Below, one piece after another: positions 25,194-31,652 of a stretch of DNA of 64,000 nucleotides (its first letter is position 1; the number at the start of each line of letters is the position of its first letter). The notes below the pieces were generated by a model. The model had not been told where the DNA came from. It worked only from the letters and a program-made list of their open reading frames with translations, and ran no database searches. The translations under genes were made by a program, and so were the position numbers. This DNA is from CBFDBF01 sp050291465 (lineage in GTDB: Bacteria > Pseudomonadota > Gammaproteobacteria > Chromatiales > Chromatiaceae): the NCBI GenBank assembly GCA_050291465.1, contig JBNKJV010000002.1, positions 1 to 64,000 on the forward strand, read 5' to 3'.

Positions 25194-25664
25194 ATTCTTC
25201 AATTTCCGGGTCAGGTAATATGAAAACTCATTGTTCCAGCCAGCAACAGCAATAGGAGCATAATTTTCGAGTGCAGCAACCATGTCACATGCACCCTCAA
25301 AGTTTAATTGATCCGCTTGACCAACAGATAACCCATAGTAGTTGCAGAAGGCTATTGCGTCGAAGTATTCGGGTACTTCGTTGAAGAAGTACCATTCATC
25401 GTAACCGTCCGTATAGAGAAACGTACTTATGTTTCTTTCTGTAATTCTTGGTGAGACAGCTCGGTTGTTAATAGACTTCCATCCATTTTCAATATCTTTT
25501 TCATCGAGCTTAAACTTTTTACTGCCAAGTACTCCGGAGTCAAATGATGTATTTACCGCATAAGTATTGGCAATGATACTTGTTATCTCCTTCAATACAT
25601 CCTCCAGAGAAAGATCATCATCTTCGACCCAAAGATAGTTTCCTAAGACACCAGTTCTTCGCAT
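25188..25664 (-). CDS. Cassette gene, soluble acidic protein of unknown function
   Basis: A 158-residue cytosolic-looking protein with no signal peptide, rich in Asp, Glu, Asn and aromatic residues (YDEWYFFNEVPEYFDAIAFC). The N-terminal half is helical (SLEDVLKEITSIIANTY). The composition resembles small acidic immunity-type proteins, but no family was recognised and no toxin partner is visible. The terminal codons GCC-TAA coincide with the attC core GCCTAAC. ATG 25664 lacks a clear ribosome-binding site. Confidence 0.62.
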   Translation of the reverse strand: MRRTGVLGNYLWVEDDDLSLEDVLKEITSIIANTYAVNTSFDSGVLGSKKFKLDEKDIENGWKSINNRAVSPRITERNISTFLYTDGYDEWYFFNEVPEYFDAIAFCNYYGLSVGQADQLNFEGACDMVAALENYAPIAVAGWNNEFSYYLTRKLKNA

Positions 25665-25671
25665 ACCGATT

Positions 25672-25757
25672 GCCTAACGGCTGGGGTTAGGGGCGGCAAA
25701 AAGAGAAGCGAGGAACGAGCGTAGCTTTTTGACGTCCACTAGACCCCCTTGTTAGGC
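25672..25757 (-). other. attC site 6
   Basis: Minus strand: GCCTAAC and GTTAGGC, a perfect core pair, 86 bp, with arms GGGGGTCTAG/CCCCTAACCCC and an inner block GCGAGGAACGAGCG shared with site 3. The clearest attC in the array. Confidence 0.92.
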
Positions 25758-26264
25758 ATTTTCTTCAGAATTATATGATTCGCGTTTAATTTGTATTGCC
25801 TGCATTAACGATAACTGCGAGGCAGCAAATTGATTGCCAGATTGTGCAGACCTGCCTACGTAAAGAATAGGGCTTAGCTTTGTTACAATAGCGCCGATAA
25901 CGAAGAAATAAGCTATGCAAAGCCCTCCCAAAATATAGTATTCATTCCAGATCGCCAATCCAGCCCAAACAATACCAGCTAAACGAAAATCATTAAGCAT
26001 ACATGACAGAGCCTCTGCGGCATCGGGAAACCAAAAATACAAGTGGAATCTTTTATAGGTTTCGAGTTCATCGGGGCTCAAAAAGGAGCAGAACTCTACA
26101 CTTTCAGAGGGAGATGTCAGATAATTCCCGACAGCAATTATTAGCCAAAGGCCATATGAAATAGCTAAGAATGTTATTAGTGATACTTCAAGTGAAATAA
26201 ACCCTGCCAACGCGGCTATTACAATGAATATGGCTGCCAGAATGTTCCCCAAAATAGTGCCCAT
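25752..26264 (-). CDS. Cassette membrane protein of unknown function
   Basis: A 170-residue protein with four predicted hydrophobic segments: ILGNILAAIFIVIAALAGFI, LITFLAISYGLWLIIAVGNY, then after a soluble loop (SPDELETYKRFHLYFWFPD) FRLAGIVWAGLAIW and YYILGGLCIAYFFVIGAIV. The C-terminus is polar (QAIQIKRESYNSEENA). No family was recognised. ATG 26264 follows AAAAGGAAATCAT. The last codons GAA-AAT-GCC-TAA run into the attC core. Confidence 0.65.
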   Translation of the reverse strand: MGTILGNILAAIFIVIAALAGFISLEVSLITFLAISYGLWLIIAVGNYLTSPSESVEFCSFLSPDELETYKRFHLYFWFPDAAEALSCMLNDFRLAGIVWAGLAIWNEYYILGGLCIAYFFVIGAIVTKLSPILYVGRSAQSGNQFAASQLSLMQAIQIKRESYNSEENA

Positions 26265-26280
26265 ATGATTTCCTTTTAAT

Positions 26281-26350
26281 GCCTAACGGCTAAGCTGTGG
26301 GGCGCAAGCCGCAACGCGGCGCAGCGTCCCACACGAGCGCATTGTTGGGC
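26281..26350 (-). other. attC site 7
   Basis: Minus strand: GCCCAAC and GTTAGGC, both exact consensus, 70 bp, with inner arms GTGTGGGACGC and GCGCCCCACAG. Confidence 0.9.
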
Positions 26351-26363
26351 CTACAAAGCCAAA

Positions 26364-26648
26364 CTATTCCTTGCATTTGATCAGCATACTGCGATTCATA
26401 ACAGAGCCGCCGTATAGCCCGTATTGAGTGCCGGCTACAACAACGCCTTGATCAGAACCACCGGCGATTACGACATAGCCTTTCGCACCACAAATATCTC
26501 CTGCTTTTTCGTAACACATTCCCCAATTTAGCGCAGCTCCTGAGCAGTTAATGCTATACCCCTTTCCTCCGTCTGGAAGGAAGGTGTCTCTTGATGTCGC
26601 ACACCCGGCAACAATCGCGCATAAAGCAACTACATAAACCATTCTCAT
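26364..26648 (-). CDS. Small cysteine-containing lipoprotein (cassette gene)
   Basis: A 94-residue predicted lipoprotein: MRMVYVVALCAIVAGC with lipobox V-A-G-C at residue 16. The mature part has four further cysteines (INCSGAALNWGMCYEKAGDICGAKGYVV and CKE at the end) that could form disulfides. It resembles small lipoproteins of unknown function found in several gammaproteobacteria that share the TRDTFLPDG and NCSGxxLNWGxCYxKAG pattern; this is from memory, not a search. ATG 26648 is chosen because GGAGGA precedes it; the ATG at 26660 would overlap that site. Confidence 0.72.
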   Translation of the reverse strand: MRMVYVVALCAIVAGCATSRDTFLPDGGKGYSINCSGAALNWGMCYEKAGDICGAKGYVVIAGGSDQGVVVAGTQYGLYGGSVMNRSMLIKCKE

Positions 26649-26670
26649 ATCTTCCTCCATTTATATATAG

Positions 26671-26802
26671 GCCCAACGCTGTGGTAAGCGGCGGCTGGTA
26701 CGGAGCGGCGTTTGCGCAAAAATGGCGAAGCGATGCGCAAAAGGCCGCGCAGTACCAGGCGTCCGAGTGAGCGAAGCGAACGCCTTGACCACCTTGTTAT
26801 GG
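26671..26802 (-). other. attC site 8
   Basis: Minus strand: CCATAAC and GTTGGGC (exact GTTRRRY), 132 bp, the longest of the set. Arms GGTACTGCGCGGCC and GGCGGCTGGTACGG-type blocks, plus GCGCAAAAATGGCG/CGATGCGCAAAAGG, give an extended cruciform. It belongs to the cassette that carries parDE in the opposite orientation. Confidence 0.85.
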
Positions 26803-26846
26803 CTGACTACAATACCAATTATTGGTACTTTTTGAGATCTTTCCCC

Positions 26847-27086
26847 ATGAGCAAAAACACCAGTATTACCCTTGGCGAGCACTTCGATTCCTTTATTACC
26901 GAACAACTTGAAAATGGCCGTTATGCCTCGACTAGTGAAGTTGTTCGGGCGGGGCTCCGTTTGCTGGAAGAGGAAGAAACCAAGCTTTCCACGCTTCGAA
27001 AGCTGCTTGAAGAAGGTGAAGCAAGCGAGTTTGTTGAATACTCGCTTAGCGGCCTGATCGAAGAGCTGGATAGCGAAACCCATTAA
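26847..27086 (+). CDS. parD: ParD-family antitoxin
   Basis: A 79-residue type II antitoxin with the N-terminal ribbon-helix-helix pattern (SITLGEHFDSFITEQLENGR, then YASTSEVVRAGLRLLEEEE) and an acidic C-terminal toxin-binding tail. It starts at ATG 26847 and its stop overlaps the parE start (ATTAATG), the usual antitoxin-first arrangement. It would bind and repress its own promoter, which must lie in or near attC site 8. It is opposite in orientation to all other cassette genes. Confidence 0.92.
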   Translation: MSKNTSITLGEHFDSFITEQLENGRYASTSEVVRAGLRLLEEEETKLSTLRKLLEEGEASEFVEYSLSGLIEELDSETH

Positions 27087-27388
27087 TGCCTCGTTTCAGG
27101 ATAAAAGCCGCTGCTCGGGCGGATTTGAAAGGGATTGCCAAATACACCGAGCAGACGTGGAACCGTGAACAGCGTAATAGCTACCTGACAGAAATTGACC
27201 AAGTGTTCCATCGCTTGGCTGAGAACACAGAACTTGGCAAAGCCTGTGACCAAATTCGTTCGGACTATCGAGTTTTTCCGGTAGGTAGCCATTTGGTTTT
27301 TTACAAAATAGGCGCTGGAAATGTCGTTGAAATAATCCGCGTACTCCACAAACGCATGGATGTTTCCTCCCGTTTTTTCAAGCCATAA
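27086..27388 (+). CDS. parE: ParE-family toxin (RelE/ParE superfamily)
   Basis: A 100-residue toxin with the ParE pattern: FRIKAAARADLKGIAKYTEQ, WNREQRNSYLTEIDQVFHRLAEN, and the C-terminal strand set SDYRVFPVGSHLVFYKIG followed by VVEIIRVLHKRMD. Relatives inhibit DNA gyrase; gyrA is in this window but not linked. It is coupled to parD by one overlapping base. The TAA stop lies in a CCATAAC core, so a plus-strand attC follows. TA cassettes are frequent in large integron arrays, where they are thought to limit cassette loss. Confidence 0.93.
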   Translation: MPRFRIKAAARADLKGIAKYTEQTWNREQRNSYLTEIDQVFHRLAENTELGKACDQIRSDYRVFPVGSHLVFYKIGAGNVVEIIRVLHKRMDVSSRFFKP

Positions 27389-27451
27389 CAGTTGATTATG
27401 TGGATGGCACAAATAATGTGTTATACCGCCGGCACAAATATTTTGTTATGC
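27383..27451 (+). other. Candidate attC site 9 (plus orientation, after parE)
   Basis: CCATAAC containing the parE stop, and GTTATGC 69 bp on; CATAACA and TGTTATG are exact reverse complements. Interior symmetry is weak and GC-poor, so it is less certain than sites 2, 6 and 7. The right half consists of a tandem repeat. Confidence 0.5.
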
Positions 27452-27455
27452 CGCG
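27406..27455. repeat. Tandem pair of 25-bp repeats
   Basis: Two adjacent 25-bp units, each starting GGCACAAATA and containing TGTTAT, separated by nothing. About 20 of 25 positions agree. They overlap the candidate attC after parE. Confidence 0.75.
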
Positions 27456-27709
27456 TGGGTAATAATTCTCATTAAAGGTTAGGTGAGAACAGGCCATAAG
27501 AAAAAACATCCCGTCAATTATTATTACTTCCTCATAAAGTACAGAGTTTATCAGAACAGCCGTATATTGTAGGAAGCCACTGATCGTTCCATCAGGAATT
27601 TCTTAATAACGAGTGGAGGCTATATCCGACGGGCAGGGAAGGCGGGGATACGCTGTCGCTGAAGCGAGGGGACGGAGGAGAGGGCCGGAGAGAGAGATGC
27701 TATTGCCGC
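27456..27709. other. Spacer between the cassette array and lexA
   Basis: About 250 bp with no gene, no integrase remnant and no attI-like site that could be recognised. This is where an integron integrase would be expected for a minus-strand array. A short plus-strand frame beginning in it is judged non-coding. Confidence 0.5.
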
Positions 27710-28318
27710 TCAGTGATAACTTCTCATCTGACCTACAAGGATCCCCTGGATCTGCACCTGGTCGGGGTGGTAGCGCATGGGTTTCATGCTGCTGTTGGCG
27801 GGATGGAGGATAACCTTGCCCGGGCGCTGTTCGATCCGTTTCAGGGTTGCCTCGGATCCCTCCACCAGGGCCACGACGATCTCACCGTTGCGGGCCCGGC
27901 TGCGCTGTTCCACCACGATATAGTCCCCGTCCAGTATGCCTTCCTCGATCATGGAGTCGCCCCGCACCTGCAGAACGTAACAGGGTTTACCGGTGCGCAG
28001 GGCGTCGGGAACCTGGAGGTACTCCTGCTGCTCTATGGCCTCGATGGGAGAACCGGCGGCGATGTAGCCCAACATGGGCAGTTCGTTCTCATCCATGACG
28101 GCCGCCTGGGTCAGACGAATCCCCCGGCGCTGGTTGTTCATGGGTTCCACCAGGCCCGCCTCAATCAGGGCATGTATCTGTTTGTGCAGCGACCCCTTGG
28201 AGCTCAAACCGAGTTCGTAGCAGAGTTCGTCCAGGGTGGGGGGATGTTCGAACTCATCCAGATGGTCCTTGAGATAGTCGTATATCTCCTGCTGGCGACG
28301 GGTGAGAGTCGGTGTCAT
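27710..28318 (-). CDS. lexA: LexA repressor
   Basis: The SOS repressor, a self-cleaving serine protease activated by RecA. The 202-residue protein has an N-terminal winged helix (LTRRQQEIYDYLKDHLDEFE; HPPTLDELCYELGLSSKGSL), the Ala-Gly cleavage site in YIAAGSPIEA, the catalytic-serine segment RGDSMIEEGILDGDYI and the catalytic-lysine segment VEGSEATLKRIEQR. The recognition helix (LSSKGSLHKQIHALIEAG) differs from E. coli LexA at most DNA-contact positions, which fits the absence of a CTGT-N8-ACAG box upstream and the presence of a different palindrome. AGGAAG precedes the ATG. In known integrons LexA controls the integrase; here no integrase remains. Confidence 0.95.
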   Translation of the reverse strand: MTPTLTRRQQEIYDYLKDHLDEFEHPPTLDELCYELGLSSKGSLHKQIHALIEAGLVEPMNNQRRGIRLTQAAVMDENELPMLGYIAAGSPIEAIEQQEYLQVPDALRTGKPCYVLQVRGDSMIEEGILDGDYIVVEQRSRARNGEIVVALVEGSEATLKRIEQRPGKVILHPANSSMKPMRYHPDQVQIQGILVGQMRSYH

Positions 28319-28341
28319 GGCGGTCTTCCTGTTCTCTTTCG

Positions 28342-28365
28342 GTTCTATTTTCCCTACTATAGAAC
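28342..28365. promoter_or_regulatory. Candidate noncanonical LexA operator
   Basis: GTTCTA, 12 bases, TAGAAC: an inverted repeat 24-47 bases upstream of lexA. On the coding strand it overlaps a candidate -10 (TATAGT), so binding would block transcription. It is not the E. coli SOS box. Confidence 0.5.
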
Positions 28366-28408
28366 AAAACGGGAACGATTGCAGCCGGAAGAGGGAAAAA
28401 TCCGCGCC

Positions 28409-29341
28409 TCAGTCGAAGATCTCCACGCGGTTTCTGCCGCAGCGTTTGGCATGATACAGGGCCTTGTCGGCGTCGTTCAGCAGAGTGCTGATGGCGAAGG
28501 AGGGGTCCGGGTAGTGGGTGACCACGCCCAGGCTGAGGGTGACGACCCCCTTCTCGTCGTTGCCCGCATGGGGGATCTGCAGTTCCTCCACGGTCAGGCG
28601 GAGGTACTCCGCCACGTGTTTTGTGCCCTCGGCGTCGGTGTTGGGAAGGATGATGCAGAACTCTTCTCCACCGTAGCGGCCGGCGATGTCGCTCGGGCGC
28701 CTGACTTTGGTCTTCAGAATGTCGGCGATTCTTTTCAGGCAGTTGTCCCCGGCCAGATGACCGTAATAGTCGTTGTAGGCCTTGAAGTGGTCGAGGTCGA
28801 TCATGATCAGCGATATGGGTTGATTTTCCCGGATACAGCGGGCGGTTTCATGTTCGAGATAACTGTCCAGACTTCTGCGGTTGGCGATGCCGGTGAGACC
28901 GTCCACATCGGCCAGTTTCTGAAGTTCGGCGTTGGCCTCTTCCAGTTCGCTCGAGACCTCTATCAGCCGTTCGCGCATGGCGGCGATGCGTTCCATGGCC
29001 CCCATCTTCGCCGCCAGGATGACCTCATTGATGGGTTTGACCAGATAATCGTCGCCGCCGGCCTCGATCCCGGTGGCGATATCCTGCGGACTGTCACGGC
29101 CGCTGAGGAAAATAATCGGGACCCATCCATCCTTGAGTCCCCGGATACGGCGGGCCGCCTCGTACCCGTCCATTAGGGGCATGACGATATCCAGCAGCAC
29201 CAGGTCCACCGAATTGTTCTGGTAACAGTCCACCGCCTCCTGGCCGTTGGTACAGCTCACCAGCTCATGCCCCATCTTCTTCAGATAGGTAGAGATGATC
29301 TTCAGTTCGGCGGGTGTGTCATCTACCAACAGTATCTTCAT
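28409..29341 (-). CDS. Response regulator with REC and GGDEF domains (diguanylate cyclase)
   Basis: A 310-residue protein. The REC domain (about 1-120) has the acidic pocket LLVDDT, the phospho-acceptor aspartate in DLVLLDIVMPLMDG and the KPINE lysine. The GGDEF domain (about 150-310) has an intact active motif RYGGEEF and an inhibitory RxxD site (RPSD) five residues before it, so an active, c-di-GMP-inhibited cyclase is expected. The domains are linked by a coiled coil (RLIEVSSELEEANAELQKLA). AAGGCATC precedes the ATG. It lies 49 bp after the REC-PP2C-HATPase gene on the same strand and is presumably its partner. Confidence 0.93.
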   Translation of the reverse strand: MKILLVDDTPAELKIISTYLKKMGHELVSCTNGQEAVDCYQNNSVDLVLLDIVMPLMDGYEAARRIRGLKDGWVPIIFLSGRDSPQDIATGIEAGGDDYLVKPINEVILAAKMGAMERIAAMRERLIEVSSELEEANAELQKLADVDGLTGIANRRSLDSYLEHETARCIRENQPISLIMIDLDHFKAYNDYYGHLAGDNCLKRIADILKTKVRRPSDIAGRYGGEEFCIILPNTDAEGTKHVAEYLRLTVEELQIPHAGNDEKGVVTLSLGVVTHYPDPSFAISTLLNDADKALYHAKRCGRNRVEIFD

Positions 29342-29390
29342 GATGCCTTATTGTAATGCGTCCGTCGTTGCATTCCAGTGGGAACAGACT

Positions 29391-31136
29391 CTAGGATTCG
29401 TTAACCCAGGAGTAGACCGCTTCCACACGGTTCCCTGGCGAGTGATAGGTCAGTGAGTCGCAGAGTTCCGATAGCAGCCGGATTCCGCGCCCGGAAGGGA
29501 TGGGTTTGGAGGGGTCCTCCGCCTGGTATCCCGTATAGTCGAAGCCGTTGCCGCTATCCTCCAGTTGAATGAGTACTTCGCCCCCGTTACTCCTTGGACG
29601 GGTTTGTATCAGGATCTGAATATAGCCGCTTTCGAGATCCAGCAAACGTCGTTCCCGTTCCGCGAAGTAATGAGAGAAACCGTCGGGAGAAGACTTGAGA
29701 GAGGAGTCCAGCTGCAGGACACCGTGATCCAGTGCGTTGACGTAGAGTTCCGTAAGGATGGTGAAAAGCAGGCGACGATGGCCGTTGATCCCCTCCAGTT
29801 CCTGAATATGGTTGATGATAAGGGGTACCGGGTCGGAGTCCCGCAGCCGACCGCCGCGCAGTGTCAGGGTGAATTCCAGGATGTCGCTGGTGGGAATCCT
29901 AAAACCCTTTTCGCTGCCCGATTCCTCCAGGAATATCTCTTCACGGAAATCCGGAAACAGTTCCGGGACGCAGGGTATCTCCACCAGACTGATATCGTCC
30001 GCCTGCCGGGCGTCTTTGCAGAACTCCTTGAGATCCCGTGATACGCTGGACAACGCCGACTCCTCCGCTGCATGCATTACCAGGGCCCGTTCGAAACGGG
30101 TCTGGCCGTAACGTTCGTCACTGCGATTGACCGCCTCGGTTATACCGTCGCTCACCAGCATGATCCGATCATGGGGGTCTATTTTTACGTGCTCCAGAAT
30201 TTCCTGAAACTTGATGTCCCCGGTGATACCGAGAGGCAGACCGCGGGAGGTGCTGTGGTGTTTAATAACGCCGCTTTGTTTAAGAAACAGGATATCCGGC
30301 ATACCGCAGTTGCAGACGGTGACATGGTTCAGGTTGTTGCTGATGGAAACGAACTGAGCCGCGAAAAACATCCCGGTGGGCATGAGGGACATCAGCTTCT
30401 GATTGATACCCGAGAGTATTTGCGGGGGACCGAATCCCTTATGGGTCATCGCCCGGAACACCTCGGAGGTGGGCATGGCACCGAGGGCGGCCGCCAGCCC
30501 GTGGCCGGTGAAATCACCCAGCAGGATATTCAGGTCGCGGGAGGGAGAGTAGGCCGTGAGCAGGACGTCGCCGCTGAACAGCTCCGCGGGCCGCAACAGG
30601 GTGTCCATCATATCCAGGGCCACGTTACCGGCCACCACGGCTCCCTTGAACACCTTCTCCGCCACCAACTCATCCTGATGCATGCGGTTGTACAGTGAAG
30701 CCACCTGCTGGTGCAGTTCGCTGATCCGCTTCATGGCGCGAATCTTGGAGATAAGAAGGCCGTGGCTGTAGGGTTTGACCATAACGTCGTCACCACCCAC
30801 CTCCAGGCATTTAATGAGATCACTCTCTTCTGTCAGGGAGGTTAGAAAGATAACGGGTACAAACCGGTTAAGGGTGAGTTCCCGGATACGTTGCACGGCG
30901 TCGTAACCGTCCATCTCCGGCATCCGCGTATCCATGAATACGATATCCGGCTGCTCAGTGGAAAAGAGTTCAACCGCCCGGTGTCCGTTCTCTGCTTCGA
31001 TCACCTGGTATCCCACTTCGGAAAGCAGCGATCTCAGGTTCGATCGGTTCGCGGGTTCATCGTCCGCCACCAGCGCCCTGCCCAGGGGCGTAACATGGGT
31101 ATCGGCATTCGATGCGGGGTTCGAAGAACGGGCCAA
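29391..31136 (-). CDS. Response regulator with SpoIIE-type phosphatase and HATPase domains
   Basis: A 581-residue three-domain regulator. REC (about 18-140; DIVFMDTRMPEMDGYDA), a PP2C/SpoIIE phosphatase (about 180-390; LLGDFTGHGLAAALGAMP and MLVSDGITEAVNRS carry the metal aspartates), and a C-terminal RsbW-like HATPase (about 440-581; ELYVNALDHGVLQ N-box, QLEDSGNGFDY and SGRGIRLLSEL). This is the architecture of Pseudomonas HsbR, a partner-switching regulator with both phosphatase and kinase activity toward an anti-anti-sigma (STAS) protein. No STAS gene is adjacent. The start is TTG 31136, with AAGGAG six bases upstream; no ATG fits. Confidence 0.9.
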   Translation of the reverse strand: MARSSNPASNADTHVTPLGRALVADDEPANRSNLRSLLSEVGYQVIEAENGHRAVELFSTEQPDIVFMDTRMPEMDGYDAVQRIRELTLNRFVPVIFLTSLTEESDLIKCLEVGGDDVMVKPYSHGLLISKIRAMKRISELHQQVASLYNRMHQDELVAEKVFKGAVVAGNVALDMMDTLLRPAELFSGDVLLTAYSPSRDLNILLGDFTGHGLAAALGAMPTSEVFRAMTHKGFGPPQILSGINQKLMSLMPTGMFFAAQFVSISNNLNHVTVCNCGMPDILFLKQSGVIKHHSTSRGLPLGITGDIKFQEILEHVKIDPHDRIMLVSDGITEAVNRSDERYGQTRFERALVMHAAEESALSSVSRDLKEFCKDARQADDISLVEIPCVPELFPDFREEIFLEESGSEKGFRIPTSDILEFTLTLRGGRLRDSDPVPLIINHIQELEGINGHRRLLFTILTELYVNALDHGVLQLDSSLKSSPDGFSHYFAERERRLLDLESGYIQILIQTRPRSNGGEVLIQLEDSGNGFDYTGYQAEDPSKPIPSGRGIRLLSELCDSLTYHSPGNRVEAVYSWVNES

Positions 31137-31319
31137 ACTCTACTCCTTGACTATATAACTTATTGTTTTAAGGGGATTTGCGGTTCTTGCCGTGGATGGC
31201 TTTTACATCCACTCCCATTACCTCGGATAGCGGCAGGTAAGCGGGGAATCTTTAAATGGATAGGGGGGCGGGAACCATCCTTGACCGCGGGGGTGGGAGC
31301 CTGTAGAGTCTCGCCAGCT
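31137..31319. other. Divergent spacer before the cobalamin riboswitch
   Basis: About 180 bp between the divergent regulator gene and the riboswitch. It must hold promoters for both directions, but no clear hexamer pair was recognised. Confidence 0.35.
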
Positions 31320-31500
31320 TCAGGTACCCACGCAGTGTGTGGGTGAAACGGGAAGCCGGTGCGCCGTAACAGGCAAAGCCGGCACTGCCCCCGCAACGGT
31401 AGGCAAGGTAAGCGATCAGCACAAAGCCACTGTGCGTATGCATGGGAAGGCGCTGAAACGCGGGAATCATCCCCCTTGTGAGTCCGGAGACCGGCCTTTG
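31320..31500 (+). promoter_or_regulatory. Cobalamin (B12) riboswitch
   Basis: Conserved blocks of the adenosylcobalamin-class aptamer occur in order: GAAACGGGAAGCCGGTG (about 31345), a CCGGCACTGCCCCCGCAACGG segment, GCCACTG (31426-31432), GGGAAGGCGCTG, and the B12 box AGTCCGGAGACCGGCC (31481-31496). A hairpin with CCGGTGA/TCACCGG arms follows and lies before btuB. No strong T tract follows it, so control may be at translation. It fits the btu genes downstream. Confidence 0.92.
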
Positions 31501-31652
31501 GCGATCATTCGTAGGTGTCGCGGAGGGCGTCGCCGGTGAGTATCACCGGATCTCGTTGTTTGGATGGTCTTGATTCGGCCTTCCTTTCTCTCTTCCGCAA
31601 TCCCTGCTTTTTTCTTCCAGCGTGACGCGGGTGGGCGTCGAAGAGAGAGCGC

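Noticed and set aside
26661..27083. Minus-strand open frame of 140 codons through attC site 8 and parD
   Set aside because: It lies in an attC palindrome and antisense to a clear ParD antitoxin. It was considered as an integrase remnant, but has no tyrosine-recombinase motif.
27713..29176. Long plus-strand open frame (487 codons) opposite lexA and the GGDEF gene
   Set aside because: It is antisense to two clearly identified genes with all catalytic motifs, and its product has the Val/Gly/His-rich composition of an antisense frame in GC-rich DNA.
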